The notes beneath the pieces are model-generated. The model had not been told where the DNA came from. It made no database searches and was given only the letters and a program-made list of their open reading frames with translations. DNA of 64,000 bases. It comes from Bacteroidales bacterium. Lineage in GTDB: Bacteria > Bacillota > Clostridia > Lachnospirales > Lachnospiraceae. Both the position numbers and the translations under genes were made by a program. The stretch spans positions 1 through 64,000 of the forward strand of contig JAMPFJ010000014.1 of the NCBI GenBank assembly GCA_023664535.1. The letters are read 5' to 3'. Each line of letters opens with the position of its first letter. The stretch's first letter is position 1. Positions 34,801-41,964 of this stretch are shown here, piece after piece.

Positions 34801-37037
34801 TTGCTTTTGAAGCGAATGCGTACAGTTATGTTTCGTCGATAACGGGACCGGATAACGTAAAGCTGGAAGAGCTTGCCAATGGCGCGTTCAGCGGATGGAT
34901 GTACACGATAAATGATGAATTTCCGGATTACATGGATGCGGTAAAACTGAAAGACGGCGATGAAATGCGGTTCTTCTATACTGATGATTATCGGGAGACG
35001 AGCTGGAATCCCGACGATTCGATGGTAGAAGCCGTGATGGAACTGATTAAAGAGATTCCTGTACCGGTTACATTGGAAAGTGCAGAGAAAATCGAAACGG
35101 CACGGGATGCCTACGATATGCTGAATGAATTTCAGAAGAGAAGCGTCGGCAATTATCAAACGCTGGTAAAGGCAGAAAGAGAGCTGGCAGTATTAAAGGC
35201 AGATGAGACGGATGTTGCGGCTGCTGCAGGTGCGGAAGAATTGATTTCCGGGATATCCTTACCGGTTACGCTGGAAAGCCGGCCGGCTATTTTGGCGGCA
35301 AGAGCGGCGTATGACGAATTAACCGCAGAGCAGAAAATGCTGGTTTCCAATTATGAAGAACTTGTTGCGGCGGAAAATGCGCTGGCGGCATTGACGGCGT
35401 CCCACACGGAGACAGCGGCAATCGAAAAAGCGACAGCCGATTATAGGGTATCGCTGGGAGTACCGCAGGTCGGTTCCGTAGGCGGCGAATGGATGGTGCT
35501 GGGACTTGCCCGGAGCGGCAGGGAGATACCGGCTGGTTATGCCGGAAATGTAATGGAATATGTAAAGGAAAATATTGATGCGAAGGGAAGGCTTCATCCG
35601 GTGAAATCCACGGAGAACTCCCGGATTATTCTGGCGTTGACTGCCGCAGGCTACGATGTAACCGATGTGGGAGGATATAACCTGCTTAACGGTCTGTCGG
35701 ATTTGGATTATGTCAATGGGCAGGGGATAAACGGCGCAATCTGGGCTTTGATTGCCCTTGACTGCCAAGGCTATGAGATTCCTGCCGTTACGGGCGGCGG
35801 AGTACAGACTACCCGTGAAATGCTGATACAGAAAATTTTGGATGCGCAGCTTGAAGGCGGCGGATGGTCGCTGACAGAAAGCACCCCGGAAACGGACATT
35901 ACAGCGATGGCGGTTCAGGCGCTGGCACCGTATTACAATCGGAATATGGCGGCAAAGAAAGCGGTCGATGATGCGCTTATTTGTCTGTCTGCCCTGCAGC
36001 TTTCCGATGGCAGCTACAGCAATGGACAGAGCTCCTGTGCCGAGTCCTGTGCGCAGGTTATTGTAGCGTTAACCGCCCTTAAGCTGGATGCGGACGCTGA
36101 CACCCGGTTTATGAAAAACGGGCAAAGTGTGCTAAAGGCTTTGTGCAGCTTTTATGCAGAGGGCGGCGGATTTAAACATACGGCAGACGGTGCAAGGAGC
36201 GGAATGGCGACGGAGCAGGGCTTCTATGCATTGACGGCTTACCGGCGGTTTTTGGACAAAAAGACTCCGTTGTATGAAATGACGGATGTTACCGCCGGGA
36301 AATCCGTACAGGAAGCTTGGATGCAGAATCATAAGCATGTATGGGATGCAGGAACGGTGACAACACCGGCAACCTATAATGCGGCAGGAGTGATGACCTA
36401 TACCTGTACAGCCTGCGGAACACAAAAAAAGGACAGCATTGCCAGACTGACGGTGGAACGGGTCCGGCAGCTGAAGGTGACAGCAAAGGGTGTAACCGAA
36501 ATGACCCTCTCATGGAGCAAGGTGAAGGATGCGCAGTCCTACACGATACAGCAGAAGACAAAAGGGGGGAAATGGAAAAAGGCAAAGGTGATCATTGCCG
36601 GGGAAAATGCTGCCGTTACCGGAACAAAGGCGATAGTAACAAACCTGAAAGCGAACACGGCATATTCTTTCCGGGTGAGAGCAAATGTCGACGGAAGGTC
36701 GGGCGAATACTGCACAATAGCGAAATTCCAGAAAACGAAGGCGGCAAAGAAGCTGAAGAAGCCTGCGGCAATCCGGAAAAAGGACTTAAAGGTAAAAGCG
36801 TCAGGCGCAAATCAGCTTACGGTAAGCTGGAAGCATATAAAGGATGCGTCGGGCTATATCGTGAAGTGGTCGGCAGACGGAAAGAAGTGGAAATCAAAAA
36901 CCATACCTGCAACGGGAACAGGATATACGCTGAAGAAGCTTAAGGCAGGCAAAACATATTCAGTGAAGATTGCGGCAAAAAATAAAAAGGGCGTAAGCCG
37001 GTATACGACGGTAAAGGCGAAAACGAAGAGGAAATAA
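28884..37037 (+). CDS. Giant secreted transcobalamin-like protein with GLUG repeats and DUF4430
   Basis: The 2717-residue product has a signal peptide (about 1-30, ending KTFAVEE). Four GLUG/beta-helix blocks (about 46-470, 700-1050, 1066-1370 and 1579-1912; repeating GGI-G and NxGxV) are separated by Ig-like modules. Next come a DUF4430 domain (about 1921-2040, with NGAFSGWMYTIN), two helical repeats (about 2049-2170), an alpha/alpha barrel (about 2172-2470) resembling terpenoid cyclases and vertebrate transcobalamin (GGGW, DITAMAVQALAP, ALQLSDGSY), a CTACG zinc-ribbon-like module (about 2484-2525) and two FnIII domains. DUF4430 is the homologue of the transcobalamin C-terminal beta domain. 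It sits behind a cobalamin riboswitch and before an ECF transporter. Capture of corrinoids at the cell surface is inferred. No LPXTG anchor is seen; the C-terminus is basic. Confidence 0.85.
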   Translation: MKTKTTSRWFTALLALVMVWMICPVKTFAVEEGAGAAGIPDGAGTVEAPYQIGTAEELRWFADKVNSVPKATSTLCAELTADINLGGEEWTPIGYRDDYNTYVYYAGTFDGCGRTVSGLNIQSSKQYRAMFGYVKGATIKNLTVKGTVEVSPASSSYAAGIVGYGSPVVLENCTNEVNVTSATKGYVGGIAAATYTGSSITGCVNNGAVMGYGDYVGGIAGTATGGTEIRNCFNNGNIENTGVPSSSAHSTGGIAGGISSASSATAVVSMCVNTGEVASTLKRTGGIVGSLGGTVERCFNTAKVTGTYGVGGIAGDSSDKASQVVACYNTGTVKGITPNVSFNDINAKGVGGIIGGVSSNTNKVSLDNCYNAGSVVLDTTLSDVLSGAVIGDSSGKNYSGVETAGLGTAENCYYLDSAARQGDGRNADASGITAKTDAEMSVPGFAALLGEDYIDNTDGKYPLLAWQNPNAKYAVHFVLEPSGAVLCVTDAEGKEVAPESGTSYLLENGVYSYTVSGDECVEAAGSFTVAYGGQTISVGLKVKTYDFVFHLTPEDAGLEVEGQTPLADGRTYRFSKAGNPYAYTVRAYGYDTLSGTVQVTGDREKDSCDLSMVKKPLYTVSVPYTKEEGGADGEVTVRVASTDYPDAEISANEDGTFSLPEGQYTYSVSCAGYKSVKGEFAVEGAALTLPQANLEIQTAWDGETVTEPVQNSEGVYQITGPDELMWFMKNAPLTASAELTADIRINEEVSENAAAPFVWSPIGASSSKAYTGEFNGNGHSISGIYVDGKTSSNGGLFGYVGTGGLVHHLTLFDSVITGNGNYYGGIVGDLKGTVSNCHVEDTVSVTGKAYVGGIVGELDTGGTVSASSNAGKIKDTGTSGYVGGIAGRVYSAASNALTDCVNTGNVSGYNYAGGITGSIYMGGTLSNVYSVGNVTATNSASGAAGGLVGGLRFGTIQNAYAAGSVSAARQGGVIGYMENANSTKTLNRVYCLSGMAEETVGYENGCSIQGAAQKCTSDELKNIADALGDKFFENDSEINGGYPLLWWQVGENVANPDAPEPDAEGWNGKTASTAPEQENGIYRISTPAELKWFAKAAKATPDIEGVLAADIDLNYRPWTMIGGATAETAFTGALDGNGYTVSNLYLDENSAAGLFGYNAGRITNLNVKGLIHSTDNLAAVAVYNGGTIADVTVEISLIGGNHIAGIAAYNEKGGKISGCRSEGSISGGQYVAGITSSNKGEIENCGNSASVTANGAFAAGVAADNSGGTVANCANSGQIIGKAAVRYAYTGGVIGRNDGTAKALYNRGNVVSLGSCAGGCVAINTSGSKAEGLYNVGDVCGSYIDTEDGEDFRVGGAIGEVVNGVSGAYTLETLTIQCGGTLASLQEITEKAGSLAGVLPEKSVIDGSVSLGDLQAGDEVKAEYAGNAENPVFVWYSFDGVDETVLSVSDTYVVPTNMAGRVLCVKAMEPSLQGIVSGQSGKIDGFTGSVQISGYAVVGHTLTAEYKGEETNPVYQWYRGSAAIEGADKASYTVTESDRGRMLSVRVTGKKPGYVERKAGTAQTEAEAGIWPDEQTDEPVNIAGTYVITTEAELKWFVNQVNGGTPYLNAKLAEEIELTAGNWYPIGSSKYPYTGTFDGNKKAVTSFRLTASSGEQGFFGNIGGKGEVKGLSVSGTVIGDTDDAVSVGGIVGYIDGKVTNCSFTGTVSGAGDVGGIVGQAGLNSKVSQCINRSTVQGKENTGGIAGSVSYGNISECVNVGLVGSENVTVSAGGIAGLMTNYAVINACWNKGGISGKSKLGGIAGDASVCAAPQGCYNIGTVGPGLYAYGVLGGLSGTDYISGTKGSFYLAESEAEATDKTAQGLSSASMKKEGFVTLLNAQAGKDFFVLDSKENDGYPLLAWQIGESGEGDTPENPDEPEILTVVFTLCGDAPHGVNVSHTAYTEWIEPTTCTLPNGATAYDLFKKMMGDYGFAFEANAYSYVSSITGPDNVKLEELANGAFSGWMYTINDEFPDYMDAVKLKDGDEMRFFYTDDYRETSWNPDDSMVEAVMELIKEIPVPVTLESAEKIETARDAYDMLNEFQKRSVGNYQTLVKAERELAVLKADETDVAAAAGAEELISGISLPVTLESRPAILAARAAYDELTAEQKMLVSNYEELVAAENALAALTASHTETAAIEKATADYRVSLGVPQVGSVGGEWMVLGLARSGREIPAGYAGNVMEYVKENIDAKGRLHPVKSTENSRIILALTAAGYDVTDVGGYNLLNGLSDLDYVNGQGINGAIWALIALDCQGYEIPAVTGGGVQTTREMLIQKILDAQLEGGGWSLTESTPETDITAMAVQALAPYYNRNMAAKKAVDDALICLSALQLSDGSYSNGQSSCAESCAQVIVALTALKLDADADTRFMKNGQSVLKALCSFYAEGGGFKHTADGARSGMATEQGFYALTAYRRFLDKKTPLYEMTDVTAGKSVQEAWMQNHKHVWDAGTVTTPATYNAAGVMTYTCTACGTQKKDSIARLTVERVRQLKVTAKGVTEMTLSWSKVKDAQSYTIQQKTKGGKWKKAKVIIAGENAAVTGTKAIVTNLKANTAYSFRVRANVDGRSGEYCTIAKFQKTKAAKKLKKPAAIRKKDLKVKASGANQLTVSWKHIKDASGYIVKWSADGKKWKSKTIPATGTGYTLKKLKAGKTYSVKIAAKNKKGVSRYTTVKAKTKRK

Positions 37038-37065
37038 TTGTCCTGCTGTGGTATAATATGATAGG

Positions 37066-37106
37066 GCTGGCTGCGAAAGGTTTACCGGCTTTCGCAGCCA
37101 GCTTTT
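37066..37106 (+). terminator. Strong hairpin with short T-run after the giant gene
   Basis: A perfect 14-bp stem GCTGGCTGCGAAAG (37066-37079) / CTTTCGCAGCCAGC (37089-37102) is followed by only TTTT. It lies between the giant gene and the rest of the locus and may reduce, rather than end, downstream transcription. Confidence 0.65.
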
Positions 37107-37130
37107 GATGCGATAAGGAGGCACAGGCAT

Positions 37131-37412
37131 ATGGAGCAAAAAAGAGAAGCTTATCTGGCATTACTTCGTCAAAAGCAGAGGGAAACCGGACGTTATCCGA
37201 AGAAATCCGATTTTTCCGAGGAGGAAACGGCGATGATTAAGTCCTTTTTTGGACCATGGCCGAGAGCGCTGGAGGCGGCGGGGATAAAAGAGCCAAGAAC
37301 AGAGGATAAACGTGCCCGCTGGAAGCAGAAACGGATAGAGCAGAAAAGAGCGGCCAATGCCAGAAGAAAAGCGTTAAAAAAGCAGGAGGTGCCAGAGAGT
37401 GAATCGAAATAA
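37131..37412 (+). CDS. Small protein with homing-endonuclease-associated repeat
   Basis: This 93-residue basic protein has a single helical repeat, TGRYPKKSDF followed by SFFGPWPRALEAAGIKEPR. It matches the pattern of the HNH/homing-endonuclease-associated repeat (GxxP---FGsW--AL-aAGI), a small DNA-binding helix bundle. The C-terminal third is lysine- and arginine-rich. No nuclease motif is present. AAGGAGG precedes the ATG, and the next gene begins 14 bases inside its end, so it is translated as part of the cobalamin operon. Its role there is unknown; nucleic-acid binding is the safest guess. Confidence 0.65.
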   Translation: MEQKREAYLALLRQKQRETGRYPKKSDFSEEETAMIKSFFGPWPRALEAAGIKEPRTEDKRARWKQKRIEQKRAANARRKALKKQEVPESESK

Positions 37413-38400
37413 ATGGAAAAAAGCGGCGGCTTTGGCAGGAATACTGTGTTTACTGGTATTTACATTCTGGTATGGCGGAGATTCGGAAAATTTACGGGGA
37501 TTCTCTCTGTCGGAGCCGGGCGTGGAGACGGCAGAGCGGCAGAGTGAAGAAACCGGTTTGCTGGAAGAACCGCTGGAAGAAGCTTCAGTGGAAAAAACAG
37601 CACAGGAGCAATCGGTCTCCGATAAGGAAAATCCTCCGGCGGAAGAAAAAGACGATGGCGGTTTTTTTAACCGGATTGTGATGAACATCAAGCGGAAAGG
37701 CAAATCCTCTGACGAGGAGCGGCAAACGCAGAATAATAAGAAAGCGCAAAGCAATGCAAACCAGGCAGTGAAGAAGGGAAGCGGTGAGAAGAATAAATCC
37801 TCCAATACAAAGCAGCCGGATAATGGTTCAGTTGAACAGGAGATTGGGGAGAGAAAAAACGCCGGGGTAAAAAGTGATACAGAATCGGGAGAGCAGACGG
37901 CAAAGGATAAGAAAAATTATCCACAGATAAATTTTGCAGATACAACAGCGGACCGGACAGATGGAGGAAATCAGAATACGGCAGCGGAGGACACGGTAAC
38001 CTGCACGGTGGATATCTCCTGCGCCGTGCTTTTATCCCGTATGGACGAATTAAAGGAGTCGAAGAAGAAAACGGTGCCCGCCGATGGAGTGATTCTGGAA
38101 AAAACACAGGTGACAATCAAGGCGGGAAGTACGGTGTTTGATGTGTTAAGGAATGTTGCAAAGGCAAGGGATATTCATCTGGAATATACTTATACGCCGC
38201 TGTATAAGAGCTATTATATTGAAGGAATCAACAATCTGTATCAGTTTGATGCCGGAGATTTATCCGGCTGGATGTATAGCATAAACGGAGATTTTCCGGG
38301 CATCGGCTGTTCGGAGCGTAAAGTGAGTGAGGGCGATGAGATAAGATGGCTTTATACCTGTAGCTTAGGTAAGGATGTGGGTGGTTATTTTGAGGAGTAA
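37399..38400 (+). CDS. Membrane-anchored or secreted DUF4430 protein
   Basis: The 333-residue protein has one N-terminal hydrophobic helix (about 8-25) without a lipobox. A long, charged, low-complexity linker (about 30-190) follows, and then a DUF4430 domain (about 195-333). The latter has CTVDISCAVLL, TVFDVLRNVAK, and AGDLSGWMYSINGDFPG, corresponding to SGWMYTIN in the upstream giant protein. DUF4430 is related to the beta domain of transcobalamin and intrinsic factor. The linker would let the domain reach through the cell wall. GTG 37399 follows AGGAGG by 9 bases. It overlaps both neighbours. A relay role between the large capture protein and the transporter is inferred. Confidence 0.82.
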   Translation: MNRNKWKKAAALAGILCLLVFTFWYGGDSENLRGFSLSEPGVETAERQSEETGLLEEPLEEASVEKTAQEQSVSDKENPPAEEKDDGGFFNRIVMNIKRKGKSSDEERQTQNNKKAQSNANQAVKKGSGEKNKSSNTKQPDNGSVEQEIGERKNAGVKSDTESGEQTAKDKKNYPQINFADTTADRTDGGNQNTAAEDTVTCTVDISCAVLLSRMDELKESKKKTVPADGVILEKTQVTIKAGSTVFDVLRNVAKARDIHLEYTYTPLYKSYYIEGINNLYQFDAGDLSGWMYSINGDFPGIGCSERKVSEGDEIRWLYTCSLGKDVGGYFEE

Positions 38401-39334
38401 TTGGCAATATCATCCGGCGGTTAATTTCATTTATTTTCTTTCAGTAATCGGATGCAGCATGATTTTGATGCATCCGGTTTGTCTGGCAATCAGTCTGTGC
38501 GGGGCGCTCAGTTATACCCTTTATCTCTTTGGCTGGCAGGCGGCTAAAAGGGGAATGCGGGTGCTTTTGCCGGTTATGCTGCTGGCGGCAGTAATCAATC
38601 CGGCATTCAGCCACCAGGGGGTGACGGTTCTTACCTATCTCCCGTCGGGTAATGTGCTGACGCTGGAATCCATTTTGTATGGACTGGCGGCGGCATGCAT
38701 GCTGGGGGCGACGCTTCTGTGGTTCCGCACAGCAGGAGAAATTTTAACTGCGGATGATTTTGTGTATCTGTTCGGAAAGGGCTTTCCGGTTCTCGGGTTG
38801 ATATTATCCATGATTTTGGGTTTCATCCCGAAAATCCAGAAAAAATATACCGAAATCCGGACGGCGGGAAATGAGCGGAGAAAAAAAGAAGAACAGCGGG
38901 TAGAGGAACGGTATGGCGGAGGAAAGCCTGTAGATAAAATGAAATTATTATTAGCAAAACGCATTTTACCCCTCCGGCAGGGAATCGAATATCTTTCCAT
39001 ATTGATTACCTGGGTTTTGGAGGATGCGGTAAATATGGCGGACAGCATGAAAGGGCGGGGATACGGTCTCGAAGGACGGACGGCATATACCCTGTACCGG
39101 TTTACCGGACGGGACAAAAAAATGCTGGCTGCCCTTTTGCCTGCGGTGGGATATGTTTTGCTGGGATATGAAACCGGCGGGCTTGCCTGGACGTATTTCC
39201 CGCAGACAGAGGGGGCGTTATCCGGAGCATATTCCGTCAGCATTTATCTTGTTTACTTGTGGATGTGTATGCTGCCGGTAACGGCAGGCTGTATAGAGGA
39301 GAAAAAATGGCGCAGATTGAAATCAGGCATTTGA
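38375..39334 (+). CDS. ecfT: ECF transporter transmembrane component EcfT (CbiQ-like)
   Basis: The 319-residue protein has four to six membrane helices (first at about 15-110, more near 145 and 240-310) and the cytoplasmic coupling segment DAVNMADSMKGRGYGLEG, which contains the conserved A-x-G/RGYG motif that contacts ECF ATPases. EcfT transmits ATP hydrolysis to the substrate-binding S component. The start is unclear: GTG 38375 lies within the end of the DUF4430 gene, and TTG 38390 is an alternative. The following ATPase/S-component fusion starts 28 bases before its stop. It belongs to the cobalamin uptake operon. Confidence 0.87.
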   Translation: MWVVILRSNWQYHPAVNFIYFLSVIGCSMILMHPVCLAISLCGALSYTLYLFGWQAAKRGMRVLLPVMLLAAVINPAFSHQGVTVLTYLPSGNVLTLESILYGLAAACMLGATLLWFRTAGEILTADDFVYLFGKGFPVLGLILSMILGFIPKIQKKYTEIRTAGNERRKKEEQRVEERYGGGKPVDKMKLLLAKRILPLRQGIEYLSILITWVLEDAVNMADSMKGRGYGLEGRTAYTLYRFTGRDKKMLAALLPAVGYVLLGYETGGLAWTYFPQTEGALSGAYSVSIYLVYLWMCMLPVTAGCIEEKKWRRLKSGI

Positions 39335-41964
39335 CATTTTCATATGATACGGACAGTGCATTTTCGCTGCGGGATGTGTCGCTTTCGGTAAAACGGGGAG
39401 AAAGCCTTTTGCTTATCGGGGAATCCGGCTGCGGGAAAACGACGCTGCTGCGGCATATAAAGCCGGATTATATGCCACAGGGGATAAGAAGCGTGGACAG
39501 CAGAATCCGGATATGTGGGAAACCGGTGGAGGAGCTGGAAGAGAGGGAGCAGGCGGCGCTGGTGGGTTTTGTGGGACAGCATGCGGAGGCGGTCCAGGTT
39601 ACGGATACCGTGTGGCATGAATTGGCATTCGGATTGGAAAGTCTGGGATATCCCCAGCCGGTTATGCAGAGAAAAATTGCGGAAATGACGGCATTTTTTA
39701 ATCTGGAGGAAATTTATCATAAAAAGCTGGACTGCCTTTCCGGCGGGCAGAAGCAGCTGGTAAATCTGGCGTCCGTCATGGTAATGGAGCCGGAGGTTCT
39801 GGTTTTGGATGAGCCTGCCAGTCAGCTTGACCCCATTGCGGCGGCGGAATTTTTCCGGATGATAGAAAAAATTCGCAGGGAAATTGGGACAACAATTATC
39901 CTTTCCGAGCACAGGTGGGAGGAGGCGTTTTCCCTGTGCGACCGCATCCTGCTGATGGAGAGAGGACGCATAGTGATGGAGGGGACGCCCGGGCAGGCGG
40001 CGTATGCGCTGTATCGGGAAAAAGGCTCTCTGGCTAAGGCACTGCCTGCGTCGGCACAGCTCTATTTTGCATTTTCGGAAAAAGAAGCTGTCGGGAAAGA
40101 AATGACGGAAAAAGAGATGACCGGAAAGGTGCCCCTTACGGTTAATGCCGGGAGACGCTGGCTTGAAGAAGTATGCCGGGAAAAAGGGATTGGCAAAACC
40201 TCCTTTAGCTGTCCGGAAAAGGCACCGGTGGAAAATAAGGGCGGAATTGAGGGAAAAGAAAGGAAATGGTCAGGCAAAGAAAGAATTTTGCCGGCGGTCC
40301 GGGCGAAAGAGCTTTGGTTTCGGTATGAACGTGAAGGGAAGGATATTTTAAAGGCGTGCAGTATCAATTTGGAAAAAGGAAAGCTTACCGCTGTTTTAGG
40401 AGGAAACGGAACCGGAAAATCTACGCTGCTCCATGTACTGGCGGGACATTTTCCGGCATACCGGGGAAAAATAGAATTGCAGGAGGAAAGTATCGGAGTA
40501 CTGCCGCAAAATCCCCAGGCGATGTTTGTTAAAAAAACGGTAAGGGAAGAGCTGGAGGCTTCCGACAGCCTGGCAAAGGAAGAGACGCAGTTATCCGGTA
40601 AAGTGTTTCTGGTGGAAGAGGTTATCGAATTTTGCAGGCTTGGGGAAGTTCTTGGACAGCATCCTTTTGACTTATCGGGAGGACAGATGCAAAAGCTTGC
40701 GCTGGCGAAGCTGCTGCTGGAAAATGATGAAATTCTTTTGCTGGACGAACCGGGAAAAGGGATGGATTATGCCTTTAAATCGGAAATGGGAGAACTGCTT
40801 AAGAAGCTTACGGCACAGGGAAAAACAATTTTAATGGTGAGCCATGATGTGGAATTTTGCGCCCGGTATGCGGATGTCTGCGGAATGTTTTTTGACGGGC
40901 AGATTCTGTCGGTAACGGATACCCGGGAGTTCTTTTTGCGGAATGTTTTTTATACGACTTTTGTGGTCAGAATGTGCAGAAACCTGCTGCCGCAGGCGGT
41001 GCTGGTAGAGGACGTACAAAAGGCGCTTGGCGGAGCAAGAGCGGAGGAAGCATCTGTCTTGCGGGAAGCTGAAACGGCGGATTTTGTGAAAAAAGAGGAG
41101 GAAGCATCTGCCTTGCGGGAAGCTGAAACGGCGGATTTTGTGAAAAAGGAGGAGGGAATATCTGCCGGACAGGAGGGCGAAACGGCGATTTCTGCGGAAG
41201 AAAGTGGCGTAATGAGCCGAAAGAGCGAGGAGGAAAAGACAGCCGTACCGCTTTTAAGGGAGGATAGGAAGCCTGTATGGAAATATTGGATTTCTTTCGG
41301 AATATTTTTTCTGGTTATGCCTCTTACGATTTATTTTGGGCATATGGTACTGCTGCAGCGGAAATATTATTTTATCTCAATGCTTTTAATCCTGGAGGCA
41401 ATCCTGTCCTTTTTCTTAAGCGTTGAACGGCGCAAGCCGAGGCTTCGGGAAATCATGGTGATTGCCGTGTTCAGCGCAATTACGGTGACCGCCCGGGCGG
41501 CATTTTATATGGTGCCCCAGGCAAAACCCATGGCGGCAATGGTTATTCTGTCGGGAGCCGGTCTGGGCGGTGAAGCGGGTTTTTTGGTGGGGGCAATATC
41601 AATGCTGGTATCAAACCTGTTTTTTGGACAGGGACCGTGGACGCCGTGGCAGATGTTCGCCATGGGGATGCTGGGTTTTCTGTCGGGTATTTTCTTTAAG
41701 CAGAATACGGTTTGCAGCAAAAAGAAAAAATACGGAATCTGCCTGTTTGGGCTAATATCGGTGATTTTGGTATATGGGGTGATAATGAATACTTCTTCCG
41801 CTTTGCTCTATCAGGAACAGGTGAATTTGAAAATGATACTGGCGGCATGGGCAATGGGTTTCCCCTTTGACGTTATTCATGGGGTGTTTACGTTTCTCTT
41901 TTTATGGATAGGGGCAAAACCGGTGTTGGAAAAGGTCAACCGGATTCGCAAAAAAATTAAATAG
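39307..41964 (+). CDS. Fused ECF ATPases plus CbrT-like cobalamin S component
   Basis: This 885-residue protein combines three subunits usually made separately. ATPase 1 (about 1-240) has Walker A GESGCGKTT near 38, signature LSGGQKQ near 145 and Walker B VLVLDEPAS. ATPase 2 (about 335-560) has GGNGTGKST near 365, LSGGQMQ near 457 and LLLDEPGKG. A variable linker with a tandem 18-residue duplication follows. The last 230 residues (from about 657) are six membrane helices with GLGGEAGFLVGAISMLVSNL and FGQGPWTPWQMFAMG, which I recognise from CbrT-type cobalamin S components; that substrate is supported by the riboswitch. ATG 39307 has GAGGAG upstream. It completes an ECF transporter with EcfT. 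Confidence 0.85.
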   Translation: MAQIEIRHLTFSYDTDSAFSLRDVSLSVKRGESLLLIGESGCGKTTLLRHIKPDYMPQGIRSVDSRIRICGKPVEELEEREQAALVGFVGQHAEAVQVTDTVWHELAFGLESLGYPQPVMQRKIAEMTAFFNLEEIYHKKLDCLSGGQKQLVNLASVMVMEPEVLVLDEPASQLDPIAAAEFFRMIEKIRREIGTTIILSEHRWEEAFSLCDRILLMERGRIVMEGTPGQAAYALYREKGSLAKALPASAQLYFAFSEKEAVGKEMTEKEMTGKVPLTVNAGRRWLEEVCREKGIGKTSFSCPEKAPVENKGGIEGKERKWSGKERILPAVRAKELWFRYEREGKDILKACSINLEKGKLTAVLGGNGTGKSTLLHVLAGHFPAYRGKIELQEESIGVLPQNPQAMFVKKTVREELEASDSLAKEETQLSGKVFLVEEVIEFCRLGEVLGQHPFDLSGGQMQKLALAKLLLENDEILLLDEPGKGMDYAFKSEMGELLKKLTAQGKTILMVSHDVEFCARYADVCGMFFDGQILSVTDTREFFLRNVFYTTFVVRMCRNLLPQAVLVEDVQKALGGARAEEASVLREAETADFVKKEEEASALREAETADFVKKEEGISAGQEGETAISAEESGVMSRKSEEEKTAVPLLREDRKPVWKYWISFGIFFLVMPLTIYFGHMVLLQRKYYFISMLLILEAILSFFLSVERRKPRLREIMVIAVFSAITVTARAAFYMVPQAKPMAAMVILSGAGLGGEAGFLVGAISMLVSNLFFGQGPWTPWQMFAMGMLGFLSGIFFKQNTVCSKKKKYGICLFGLISVILVYGVIMNTSSALLYQEQVNLKMILAAWAMGFPFDVIHGVFTFLFLWIGAKPVLEKVNRIRKKIK
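41047..41154 (+). repeat. Tandem 54-bp duplication within the ATPase/S-component linker
   Basis: Units 41047-41100 and 41101-41154 are nearly identical and each encode EASxLREAETADFVKKEE. The duplication stays in frame and lengthens the flexible linker between ATPase 2 and the membrane S component. Its near-identity suggests a recent event. Confidence 0.9.

Noticed and set aside
34647..35159. Minus-strand frame of 170 codons within the giant gene
   Set aside because: It is antisense to the DUF4430 domain, which has clear family motifs. It has no start context and no domain.
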